Shown: positions 1 through 6,541, counted from the stretch's first letter. The stretch is 11,678 nucleotides of DNA from Casp-actino8 sp001510335 (GCA_027729635.1 JAQCEM010000049.1:1-11678), one strand, 5' to 3'. The notes: generated by a model not told the origin, from the letters alone. A program made the numbers and translations.

Positions 1-114
1 CACCACAACCATCGCCGGTTGAGAAACTGAAAAGCGGTTAAAAGCGAAACCTCACCCATCGTGACAGATTCGTACTAAAGATTGTCCTGATGATTAGAAA
101 ACCCCTGCACGCGA
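1..114. other. Non-coding left edge
   Basis: This stretch lies downstream of the minus-strand HNH gene and runs to the window edge. The plus-strand frames are closed by stops within the first 45 bases or so. At most it could hold the last few codons of a gene that begins outside the window. No convincing hairpin terminator or RNA gene is visible. Confidence 0.4.
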
Positions 115-1419
115 TTAGACCGGGACGAGTTCTCGGCCGTCTGATGTGTGGATATGGGTGACACCGGTGGTGTGATCAATGGTTGTGGTGTAGCCCCCAG
201 TTGCTTTATATCGGTTGTGTTTTCGACATAGCGGGTCGCCGTTGTCGGGTGATGTTGTTCCGCCTTCAGCCCATGGTGTGCGATGGTCGGCCTCGCACGT
301 CAAAGCCGTGCAGCCAGGCCAGATGCATTTTCTTCGCCGTAGGAAGATCGCTTCGCGTGACGAACCAGTGAATACACGTGATTTGCGTCCGAGATCGATC
401 ACGGTGCTGGGTGAACTCATGACAACGCGTCGTACGTGACCGATCATTGATGCGACGATCGCATCAAACGGATCAACCGTGACACCAGCGGTGGTTTCGC
501 ATCGGCGTGAACCAAACGAATCGGGTGAACCCAGCAATGACGGCAGAGGCGTGTCGTTTAAGAGCGCGGTGAGAGCGGTTTCATACGTTGCCGCGTCGAT
601 CACGATGTTCACAACCGGCTCGGACGGTGCAAACCGGCCATTGGCTGCTGAAGCGAAGATTGCATACAGGGCGTCGGCGCGTCGTTGTTTGGCGGTGCGA
701 GCCAAATCGGAATACAAATCCAACCCTTTCGCGTCACGGTCAGCGAGATCTTGGGCGAGTTCGGCTTGCACGTACTTTTCGAATACTTCGAGCATGAACG
801 CACCTTGCGCGGTGCCAACTTTGGCGTCCACATACACCACATCACCAACGGGGTGAATGGTGGCGTCGCGGTCTTCGTGAATACGTTCGCTGTTGCGGTG
901 CGCTCCGTCAGCGTCTGCGTAGTGTTCCCAGCGGATCATGACCGAATTGAAATCTTCATACGGCATGTCTTCAGCGCGATCGGCCAACATGTCCATGAAA
1001 GCTGGAAGTTCATTTGTGACTCGTTTGTTCGCGTGAGCTGCGGCGAGGCGGCGGACTTGAGCGATACCAATCGTGCCAGCCTGTAGACGTTCAGAGATCT
1101 GTGGGAATTCGACGACCATGCGGGCGACTTTCACAAGATGCTTCGCATCACCCGCACTATAGGAAATACCGGCTCGTAACCAGCCAGCCATCGTGGTGTG
1201 GCCGTGATCACGAAAAGCACCCGTGCGATCAACCTCAGCCAACACTTCAGCACGAGCGGCTTCAATAAACCGCGACGCTCTTTCAAGCTCAACAAGACGA
1301 GACATTGCATCGTCACCATCAACAATCGAAGACTGTGATGACCATGCAGCACGCAAACCTGCAACGAGAAAACCACTGTTACTTTCAGCGGTTTTTGTTG
1401 TCAGATCACGTGAGAACAT
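115..1419 (-). CDS. DUF222 (13E12 repeat family) HNH endonuclease
   Basis: Predicted 434-residue cytoplasmic protein. The N-terminal and middle part (about residues 35-340) is an alpha-helical region of DUF222/13E12 type, seen from the pattern of helices with segments such as MAGWLRAGISYSAGDAK and GTIGIAQVRRLAAAH. The C-terminal part (about 360-410) is an HNH nuclease module with likely zinc cysteines C365, C370 and C398, the core D378-H379, N393 and H401. All key residues are present and the frame is intact. Length is usual for the family. Such genes are multicopy in many actinobacteria and are often regarded as mobile or selfish, but their physiological substrate is not settled. The ATG at 1417-1419 is the first start and sits inside a palindromic GAAC-N4-GTTC site. 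A CATACT element 8 bases upstream of the ATG suggests a leaderless transcript. The family assignment is firm; the exact role is unknown. Confidence 0.9.
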   Translation of the reverse strand: MFSRDLTTKTAESNSGFLVAGLRAAWSSQSSIVDGDDAMSRLVELERASRFIEAARAEVLAEVDRTGAFRDHGHTTMAGWLRAGISYSAGDAKHLVKVARMVVEFPQISERLQAGTIGIAQVRRLAAAHANKRVTNELPAFMDMLADRAEDMPYEDFNSVMIRWEHYADADGAHRNSERIHEDRDATIHPVGDVVYVDAKVGTAQGAFMLEVFEKYVQAELAQDLADRDAKGLDLYSDLARTAKQRRADALYAIFASAANGRFAPSEPVVNIVIDAATYETALTALLNDTPLPSLLGSPDSFGSRRCETTAGVTVDPFDAIVASMIGHVRRVVMSSPSTVIDLGRKSRVFTGSSREAIFLRRRKCIWPGCTALTCEADHRTPWAEGGTTSPDNGDPLCRKHNRYKATGGYTTTIDHTTGVTHIHTSDGRELVPV

Positions 1420-1426
1420 ATGTTCT
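1413..1426. promoter_or_regulatory. Candidate LexA/SOS box over the start codon of the HNH gene
   Basis: AGAACATATGTTCT is a perfect 14-bp palindrome. Its core GAAC-N4-GTTC matches the SOS-box core bound by LexA of Bacillus and actinobacteria. The ATG of the DUF222/HNH gene lies in its centre. 13E12-family genes of Mycobacterium tuberculosis are known to carry SOS boxes, which supports a similar arrangement here. The flanks match the mycobacterial consensus TCGAAC-N4-GTTCGA only partly (8 of 12 defined positions). LexA binding is inferred. Confidence 0.6.
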
Positions 1427-1854
1427 TAGTATGCCAGTTGGGTGTGGCAAAAAGCAAATGAAATCAAGGGTTTTTTGAAAAAAGATTTCAGTATTACGGC
1501 CATCAAAACTGATGGCAGAAACCACAAACAACTCTTGAATCCAGAGCACTTATTATTCGCCAGTTGAGTTGGTGTGGTTCTGAAGGGGATGCGCAGCTGG
1601 TCGTTGGTGATGAACGTTGACCGAGCCCACGTCACGAACATGAAAGAGAATCGGCGTGAGTGGGCGACGTCAGTGAGTCGACCACGAGCCAGCGACGAGC
1701 ATCCCAACTGGCGACAGAAACTGATGGCGAAAAGTGGCGAGAAGGCCCGCAATCCTGCCACCAGAAAAACCAAAGCATTGTGTTTGAGGCACCATCACGT
1801 CGGCTACGAAGTACGACAAGTTTTGCTGCATGCAGACTCAGAAGTTTTGAGTCC
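1427..1854. other. Gene-poor intergenic region
   Basis: About 430 bases between the start of the HNH gene and the end of the dioxygenase gene. It has open frames on both strands (plus 1574-1858, minus 1426-1773). Neither has a recognisable domain or a good ribosome binding site, and the two overlap each other. The minus frame begins with FLVAGLRA, identical to residues 17-24 of the neighbouring HNH protein. This suggests a short degraded duplication rather than a working gene. The 1427-1470 end must hold the promoter of the HNH gene. Confidence 0.4.
1835..1853 (-). terminator. Possible hairpin after the dioxygenase gene
   Basis: GACTCA (1835-1840) and TGAGTC (1848-1853) form a perfect 6-bp inverted repeat with a 7-base loop. 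It begins one base past the stop codon of the minus-strand dioxygenase gene. No clear T-tract follows, so it is at best a weak terminator. A 10-bp palindrome, CTGCATGCAG (1826-1835), abuts it. Confidence 0.25.
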
Positions 1855-2667
1855 TTAAGCCCGCAACCACAACTGTGGAAACCAGTCTCCCGTCAGTGGT
1901 TCACCGGCGACACGTTGATCTTCTTCGTCGGTCATCACGGCGCGCATATCTGGTGATGTCACCCAGTCGCGTGGTGCATACACCATGTCATCGCCCAACA
2001 CTCGCAAACTAAACACCCGTCGACGATTAGTGCCCGAAACTCCAGGTGCTCCGTGCACCGTCAACATATGAAACGCAATCGCGTCACTAGGTTCAAGATC
2101 CCACGACAAAATGCGATATTCTTTGCGACGCCTTTCAAAGTCAGGCATTTCTTCTAATGAGCCTTCCGGAAACCATTTCGCCTGATGATCAAGAAATGAT
2201 CGCGGCATCAACCACGGGCCACGATGAGTTCCCGCAATCAGTTCAAGACAATCCTGTTGAGCAACCGGATCAACTGGTATCCAAAAACTCACATTTTGTT
2301 GACCTTCGACGTCGTAATACGGTTGATCCTGATGCCACGGAGTGCGCTGCCGCGTACCTGGTTCTTTCACTAAAACGTGATCGTGATACATGCTGATTGA
2401 TTTTGACTGCGTGAGTTCAGCAGCGATTGCTGACAGCTTTGTGTTCTTCACGAATTCAGCAAACTCAGCGTGCTCGCGCCACGTGCTGAAGTCCTCAATA
2501 AAGAATCCTGGATCGTCAGGAGTACTCGCAACCTTGGCTCGCGGACTCGGGTGACGCACCACTGCGTCAATACCCGCCCTGAGTAATTCAAGTTCATGGG
2601 GTGTCACAACGCCACGAAGAACTACTGCTCCGTTTAGGGCAAACTCGTCGCGCTGGCTCATAGCCAT
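1855..2667 (-). CDS. Phytanoyl-CoA dioxygenase (PhyH) family oxygenase
   Basis: Predicted 270-residue cytoplasmic Fe(II)/2-oxoglutarate-dependent oxygenase. The facial triad is visible as H112-x-D114 in TPWHQDQPYY and the distal H205 in LTVHGAPG. R216 or R217, about 11 residues further on, is the likely 2-oxoglutarate carboxylate ligand. QDCLELIAGTHRG (138-150) is the typical strand before the loop that precedes the second half of the jelly roll. Family members hydroxylate acyl-CoAs, small acids or amino acid derivatives; the substrate cannot be told here. The open frame continues upstream to 2985. The ATG at 2667 is chosen because GAAGGGG lies 6-7 bases before it, the PhyH homology begins right after it, and longer versions would run through the divergent Nudix gene. 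A second ATG two codons further in (2661) is a poorer alternative. Confidence 0.88.
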   Translation of the reverse strand: MAMSQRDEFALNGAVVLRGVVTPHELELLRAGIDAVVRHPSPRAKVASTPDDPGFFIEDFSTWREHAEFAEFVKNTKLSAIAAELTQSKSISMYHDHVLVKEPGTRQRTPWHQDQPYYDVEGQQNVSFWIPVDPVAQQDCLELIAGTHRGPWLMPRSFLDHQAKWFPEGSLEEMPDFERRRKEYRILSWDLEPSDAIAFHMLTVHGAPGVSGTNRRRVFSLRVLGDDMVYAPRDWVTSPDMRAVMTDEEDQRVAGEPLTGDWFPQLWLRA

Positions 2668-2701
2668 AGTCTGCCCCTTCAATCTCTGATACAAACAAGA
2701 C

Positions 2702-3229
2702 ATGCCATATACCCCCATTTTGGGAACTCTCGGATACATCGTGAATCGCGAGACCAATGAGGTGTTGTTAGTGCATCGCACTAAGCGGGCTAACGATGAA
2801 CATCTCGGCAAATGGAACGGACTCGGCGGCAAACTTGAAACCAATGAAGATCTGGCGGCTGGAATGCGTCGAGAAATTCGCGAAGAGGCTGGTATCGAGG
2901 TGACGTCCATGCGGTTACGTGGCACGGTCTCGTGGCCCGGTTTTGGGCCAAATGGAGAAGATTGGTTATCCCCGATGTTCATCATCGACGGGTGGACTGG
3001 CGATCCTTTGTCAACAAATGTTGAAGGTGACCTGGCATGGATTTCAATCTCGCGTGTGCTTCAAGCTTGTAGCGATGATCAAGATGAGCGTGATGCCGCG
3101 CAACTGCCGATGTGGGAAGGCGACCGATACTTCTTACCTCTCGTTTTTGACACTGATCCGCGAATCTTCCACGGTGTCATGCCCTACAAAAACGGGCGAC
3201 CAGAGAGTTGGTCGTTCGAGCGCTGGTAA
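2702..3229 (+). CDS. Nudix hydrolase, MTH1-like (probable 8-oxo-dGTP or related NTP diphosphatase)
   Basis: Predicted 175-residue enzyme. A complete Nudix box G-x5-E-x7-REUxEExGU occupies residues 43-65 (G43, E49, R57, E58, E61, E62, G64), which gives the Mg-binding helix. Beyond the box it resembles human MTH1/NUDT1. WNGLGGK (38-44) matches MTH1 WNGFGGK, whose Asn contacts the base. MWEGDRYFLPL (137-147) matches MTH1 MWPDDSYWFPL, which holds the base-recognising Trp and Asp; here W138 and D141. FHG (156-158) also matches. A role in cleaning oxidised purine nucleotides to monophosphates is therefore likely, but inferred. The ATG is preceded by no clear Shine-Dalgarno sequence. The start lies only 34 bp from the start of the divergent dioxygenase gene. 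Other Nudix substrates remain possible. Confidence 0.9.
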   Translation: MPYTPILGTLGYIVNRETNEVLLVHRTKRANDEHLGKWNGLGGKLETNEDLAAGMRREIREEAGIEVTSMRLRGTVSWPGFGPNGEDWLSPMFIIDGWTGDPLSTNVEGDLAWISISRVLQACSDDQDERDAAQLPMWEGDRYFLPLVFDTDPRIFHGVMPYKNGRPESWSFERW

Positions 3230-3252
3230 AACGCTCGCGAGAAAAGTTTTTT
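3217..3252 (+). terminator. Possible intrinsic terminator of the Nudix gene
   Basis: CGAGCG (3217-3222) and CGCTCG (3232-3237) form a perfect GC-rich 6-bp stem whose 9-base loop holds the TAA stop codon. A run of six T follows at 3247-3252, nine bases after the stem. The distance from stem to T-run is longer than ideal. Confidence 0.35.
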
Positions 3253-3277
3253 GATCAAGCCTGCGTTTCTAGTTGCT

Positions 3278-3317
3278 GATGCCGAATCCCCAAGTTGACT
3301 ACTCGCGATTCGGCATC
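3278..3317. terminator. Inverted repeat between convergent genes
   Basis: GATGCCGAATC (3278-3288) and GATTCGGCATC (3307-3317) are perfect 11-bp complements with an 18-base loop. The repeat lies between the convergent Nudix gene (ends 3229) and the 126-residue gene (ends 3322), the usual place for a bidirectional terminator. Neither side has a strong T-tract, so a regulatory or protein-binding role is also possible. Confidence 0.4.
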
Positions 3318-3321
3318 GCTG

Positions 3322-3702
3322 TTACTTTTCGTGACCGATGTACCGGATCCAAATGGAGTACTGACCTTCTGGCCCCTCTGGCGAAGAATTCCAACGGGTG
3401 TCCCACTTGTCGCCGGGAAGAATGCCTTTGACTCGCAACCTTTCGACATCTCGATGATGAGCTGCTCGCAGATCACTCGCTACTTGAGCGGCCGTCTTCT
3501 CGGTATACAAGCGATTCACCCGAACCCAGGTCTTGCGCCGACGAGCATCTTGCAAGGTCTTCACCCAAAACGATCGCCGGATCCAGGCTTGATCGGGTGG
3601 TAAATCTTCGGTTGCACTCGAAGATTCGCGGTCGTCATCAGGATTTGAACCTATGACTTCGCCATCAGCTACAGAATAAATCACTTCAACATTTTGACCC
3701 AT
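3322..3702 (-). CDS. Hypothetical protein, 126 residues
   Basis: I do not recognise a family. The protein has a polar, probably disordered acidic/Ser-rich stretch at about 18-36. A basic segment follows with TLQDARRRKTWVRVNRLYTEKTAAQVASDL (about 49-78), which looks like a strand then a helix. Its C-terminus is rich in Trp, Tyr and Gly (WDTRWNSSPEG, SIWIRYIGHE). There is no signal peptide or membrane segment. The ATG at 3702 is preceded by a weak GAGA element about 6 bases upstream. The gene is preceded by a striking A+T-rich repeat array and faces the Nudix gene tail to tail. Protein-like composition and frame length favour a real gene over the overlapping 73-residue frame on the same strand. 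Confidence 0.6.
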   Translation of the reverse strand: MGQNVEVIYSVADGEVIGSNPDDDRESSSATEDLPPDQAWIRRSFWVKTLQDARRRKTWVRVNRLYTEKTAAQVASDLRAAHHRDVERLRVKGILPGDKWDTRWNSSPEGPEGQYSIWIRYIGHEK

Positions 3703-3730
3703 TGGTGTCTCAGATCTTGACCAATTTGAG

Positions 3731-3761
3731 CTAATAGTTTAAACTATTTTTAAACTATTAG
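3731..3761. repeat. 12-bp perfect inverted repeat (candidate operator)
   Basis: CTAATAGTTTAA (3731-3742) and TTAAACTATTAG (3750-3761) are exact reverse complements separated by 7 bases. A further copy of the half-site, TAAACTA (3740-3746), makes a second 12-bp palindrome, TAGTTTAAACTA (3735-3746). Three half-sites of this kind, 29-59 bases upstream of the ATG of the 126-residue gene, look more like a protein-binding operator than a terminator, as the stem is almost free of G and C. Confidence 0.55.
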
Positions 3762-3783
3762 TAAACCTCATTGGTAAACCTCA
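3761..3783. repeat. Tandem 10-bp direct repeat GTAAACCTCA
   Basis: GTAAACCTCA occurs exactly at 3761-3770 and 3774-3783, a period of 13 bases. The first copy starts on the last base of the adjacent inverted repeat. The arrangement suggests part of the same regulatory region upstream of the 126-residue gene. No known regulator is recognised. Confidence 0.5.
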
Positions 3784-3820
3784 CAGTAGTTTGTTTTTAG
3801 AATCGTCGATCAACCCTCCG

Positions 3821-3847
3821 AAAATGACACTTCTTGTGACATTTTTT
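3821..3847. terminator. Possible bidirectional hairpin terminator
   Basis: The arms 3821-3830 and 3836-3845 pair at 9 of 10 positions around a 5-base loop (one A·A mismatch). Six T at 3842-3847 overlap the end of the right arm on the plus strand, and four T close the arm on the minus strand. It lies about 120 bases downstream of the 503-residue gene and could end the minus-strand operon. The stem is A+T-rich and may be weak. Confidence 0.35.
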
Positions 3848-3965
3848 GTGAAAAACAAGCAAGAAAATTGATGAATCGTTCAGTTATTTGTTGCTCATTG
3901 AGTTTCAATACCACTCATGACAAAAGCTCGCCTCGCCATCACATGCGATCTTTTGGGCGGTCAAA

Positions 3966-5477
3966 CTACTGATCCCGCTTCCCTCGCAAATGGCGACCCA
4001 CATAGGCCACAACTACTTGACGTAATGCATCGTCAAAAAAAACGTGCACTCGGTACATACGTGCACCCTTTCCATTCCGTATATGGGCGATAGCGAACTC
4101 GGTGCGACCTTGCCAGGTAAACGCGTAGTCCGAACCAAATTTCTGCGCCGCATTATCGCCAACACCCGGCGCGAAATCGAGACCTAAACCGCGGCATGCC
4201 ACTTTGATTGAAGCATTATTAATTTGCCCACTTTGCCAGTCGCGCGCCACGATGTTGAGGCGCATTAAATCTTGCAACAGTCGATTGGCGTCAACGCCGT
4301 CAAGTTCTTTGGCCATCGATAATGCCTGCGGATGGAATATGAGATAATCACAACGTTCAGCGGCTTGGTTCACTGCATCAAAAGCGTTAGAAGCGACCAA
4401 TCCTGTTGGGTTCTTGTTGAGCTCAATCGCATAATTCACATTCTGCAAGATCAGTTGATTCACTGCTTGATCTTTGTTTTCAATAATCGTCTGTTGCTCC
4501 GCAATGATTCGGTCAGCTTCGGCCATTGCTTGTTCAAGTTCGCCAACATGTTCTTCTGTTTCCTGCCATCCATCGAGAGCGCTGCGGTATACATTCCAAG
4601 AAACTGTTTCGGGGTCCCCAAGCGATTCAATTTCTGTTTTCGTGGCCTCGACAACTCGAGTTTCAACTTCTTGTTCAGCAGCCCGTCGACGAAAACGTGG
4701 AGCACGCAAAGGCGCCAATGAATCTGCGGCGATTTCCGTAACTCGTAACCTCACCCGATTTCGGTCTTTTTCACCAGCGCCAACCAACATTCCGTGACCG
4801 GATATAAAATCATGTGAATGATCTGGCCACAGAATGACCAAGCCCTGCTGCCTCAAAACATCGCGGCCATGAAATTCGTTAAATGCAACTCGGGGAGCGG
4901 AGCCAACGATCTGTACAACATGTGCTAACCCAGCTAATTCGGGAGCCAATTTTTGTGATTCAAAAACTGATGATTCGACCGATGGCATAGTTTCAATCAC
5001 TATCGGCAAAACGCGACTTGGTGCTTCAAAAAACGCGGCGATTGCTTCGGCTTCAGATGGACCTGTGATCACGGCAGTTTTCGCGCCGATCTTCGTACCG
5101 GCGTCGTAGAGCGTTACCGTTTCAACAACCCGTTTCAAAAGCTCACGTTTCGTCTTGACCGATACCGAAATCTTCAAAGGTGTGACACGGACGCCACTAG
5201 AGACCACAGAAGTTCGGACCTCAAAAGTTGAACGCTTTTCCAAATTCAAGATCGTGATCGTTGTTGAAACTATCGCTCCACCGTTGAGCGATTCATCGAT
5301 CATGTACCGCCACCATTTTTCGGGATTCTCTGCATCGAGACGGATTGACACTCCAGGTCCGCGGTCATCAAACGGATGCTCTACTTCAAGCCAACTCTCA
5401 ACCAGTTCACGAAGTTTTGCCTGCTGAGCCAGCGACCACGTTGGTCCTTCAAGGCGAACGCAGTAGTACGGCTTCAT
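3966..5477 (-). CDS. Uncharacterised 503-residue coiled-coil protein
   Basis: I cannot assign a named family. Numbered from the ATG at 5477, an alpha/beta N-terminal part (about 1-240) includes a segment with VLPIVIETMP, LAPELAGLAHVVQIVG and GLVILWPDHSH. These resemble, from memory, a recurring segment of large uncharacterised bacterial proteins. A basic stretch RFRRRAAEQ follows near 261-268. Next is a heptad-rich coiled coil at about 303-352 (TEEHVGELEQAMAEADRIIAEQ onward). The C-terminal domain (about 360-503) ends in alternating strands, TEFAIAHIRNG, RMYRVHVFFDD and VVVAYVGRHL, vaguely like a small RelE-like beta sheet. There is no membrane segment or signal peptide. An upstream ATG at 5498 would add 7 residues. 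The 5477 ATG is preferred because it overlaps the TGA of the CoA-transferase gene as ATGA, suggesting translational coupling. Function is unknown; a link to acyl-CoA metabolism is implied only by position. Confidence 0.8.
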   Translation of the reverse strand: MKPYYCVRLEGPTWSLAQQAKLRELVESWLEVEHPFDDRGPGVSIRLDAENPEKWWRYMIDESLNGGAIVSTTITILNLEKRSTFEVRTSVVSSGVRVTPLKISVSVKTKRELLKRVVETVTLYDAGTKIGAKTAVITGPSEAEAIAAFFEAPSRVLPIVIETMPSVESSVFESQKLAPELAGLAHVVQIVGSAPRVAFNEFHGRDVLRQQGLVILWPDHSHDFISGHGMLVGAGEKDRNRVRLRVTEIAADSLAPLRAPRFRRRAAEQEVETRVVEATKTEIESLGDPETVSWNVYRSALDGWQETEEHVGELEQAMAEADRIIAEQQTIIENKDQAVNQLILQNVNYAIELNKNPTGLVASNAFDAVNQAAERCDYLIFHPQALSMAKELDGVDANRLLQDLMRLNIVARDWQSGQINNASIKVACRGLGLDFAPGVGDNAAQKFGSDYAFTWQGRTEFAIAHIRNGKGARMYRVHVFFDDALRQVVVAYVGRHLRGKRDQ

Positions 5478-6541
5478 AACTTTGAGTCTTGCTGACATTC
5501 TTGAATTTTGCGGACACTATTTAGCCATGCCGCCGACTCGGCCAGGCTTACCACTATTAAGCAGGACTTTTCTTCCTCGAGATTTCGTAAAATCGCAGTG
5601 GCTGCCACGAGTCCCGAGATCGGGTCAGCCACGGCATCTCCCAAAAATTGGGGCCCATCAGGCGAAAAATCGACTAAACCTCCCGCCACGGCGCAATCGT
5701 CCCCAAAGCCAACTCGCTGCCCATGTACTCCGGTTCGACCATACCCAGTGATCGACAACCACACCTGCGATTCAGCATTTCGCATGATCTCATCGGCATC
5801 GATCCCAAGTTGTTGCAGTGCTCGAGGTCGCGAACTTTCAATGACCACATCGGCCTCGCAGATTAATTCGCGCAAGCGAGATTTCCCCAACGCTGAATGG
5901 AAATCAAAGTCTACGTGAGTCTTGCCTTCATCAAGTTCGGCAAAGAAAATAGGATTTCCAAACCGCGCGCCATCAGGTCGATGCGTCGACTCAAGTTTTG
6001 TCACCTTAAAACCACATTGTTGCAGAAGATGTGAACAAAGTGGACCGGCCCACAGTGAAGAAAGATCAACAACTTTGAGTTGTTTGCTCCTAGGTAGAAC
6101 GCGAGTCTTTTGAAATTGTTGAACCTTTACCGGTAGTTCTCGATACGAATAACTGTTAACCACTTCATTGAGTCGCGATATCGGAAGCCCGACATCAATC
6201 GCATACTTAATGAGGTCCCATGAGGTACATGTTCGGACCTTGCTGCGAAGTTGGCCGATATCAAGCTGCTTCATTTGGATTTCTAATGAAAAGAAAATGC
6301 CTACAAGTTCATGATCTTCAGGACGCGCCAAGTTGATAGCAACCCATTGCCCATCTATCGTCAACATGAGATGACACGAGCCGCCAACACTTTGTGATGG
6401 TCTCGCAGTCCACCCAGTATGTCTTTGTCGTTGCGCAAGCAATTCTTGCGGATCAATGGCGCTCCCCGACAAAGTTGCAAATTCATTAACAAGCCAATTT
6501 ATTTGCCCAAATTCGGGTGAATCCTCACGCAGATATTTCAT
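5474..6541 (-). CDS. Family III (CaiB/BaiF-type) CoA-transferase, probably permuted
   Basis: Predicted 355-residue cytoplasmic enzyme that would move CoA between acyl-CoA and a free acid. The family's N-terminal signature, KVVDLSSLWAGPLCSHLLQQCGFKVTKLE (about 156-184), appears only in the middle of the chain. It is followed by ADVVIESSRPRALQQLGID (230-248), WLSITGYGRTG (261-271) and VGFGDDCAVAGGLV (277-290). In that last segment D281 or D282 is the likely catalytic aspartate. GDAVADPISGLVAA (301-314) is also typical. The first 150 residues (GGSCHLMLTIDGQWVAINLARPEDHELV and onward) resemble the small domain that normally follows, so the order looks swapped. The chain ends soon after the first-domain motifs. 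The ATG at 6541 overlaps the crotonase gene by 17 bp. An ATG at 6577 would add 12 residues and a longer overlap. It lies in an operon with the crotonase and the 503-residue gene. Confidence 0.82.
   Translation of the reverse strand: MKYLREDSPEFGQINWLVNEFATLSGSAIDPQELLAQRQRHTGWTARPSQSVGGSCHLMLTIDGQWVAINLARPEDHELVGIFFSLEIQMKQLDIGQLRSKVRTCTSWDLIKYAIDVGLPISRLNEVVNSYSYRELPVKVQQFQKTRVLPRSKQLKVVDLSSLWAGPLCSHLLQQCGFKVTKLESTHRPDGARFGNPIFFAELDEGKTHVDFDFHSALGKSRLRELICEADVVIESSRPRALQQLGIDADEIMRNAESQVWLSITGYGRTGVHGQRVGFGDDCAVAGGLVDFSPDGPQFLGDAVADPISGLVAATAILRNLEEEKSCLIVVSLAESAAWLNSVRKIQECQQDSKL

Larger units (their letters stand above)
3703..3965. other. A+T-rich intergenic region with repeats
   Basis: This is 263 bases between the 503-residue gene and the 126-residue gene, both on the minus strand. 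It is visibly richer in A and T than its neighbours. It holds an inverted repeat, a direct repeat and a hairpin, listed separately. It should contain the promoter of the 126-residue gene, but no consensus promoter stands out. A 58-codon plus-strand frame (3917-4093) intrudes into it and is judged spurious. Confidence 0.5.

Noticed and set aside
1826..1835. CTGCATGCAG palindrome
   Set aside because: Ten-base palindromes are expected by chance in a window of this size and no repeat copies were seen.
1574..1858. 94-codon plus-strand frame in the gene-poor region
   Set aside because: No ribosome binding site and no domain, and its stop overlaps the convergent dioxygenase stop; kept only as part of the intergenic entry.
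2668..2985. N-terminal extension of the dioxygenase frame (106 extra codons upstream)
   Set aside because: It runs antisense through the Nudix gene and its 34-bp upstream spacer, has no homology, and a good ribosome binding site marks the ATG at 2667.
3255..3476. 73-codon minus-strand frame overlapping the 126-residue gene
   Set aside because: It overlaps the better-supported frame and the intergenic inverted repeat, and has no recognisable features.
3917..4093. 58-codon plus-strand frame starting MTKARLAITCDLLGG
   Set aside because: It overlaps the 3' end of the 503-residue gene, lacks a ribosome binding site, and the second half is a shadow of that gene.
4332..4721. 129-codon plus-strand frame inside the 503-residue gene
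   Set aside because: It is antisense to a well-formed coding region with coiled-coil heptads, and its Cys/Phe-rich product is typical of a shadow frame.
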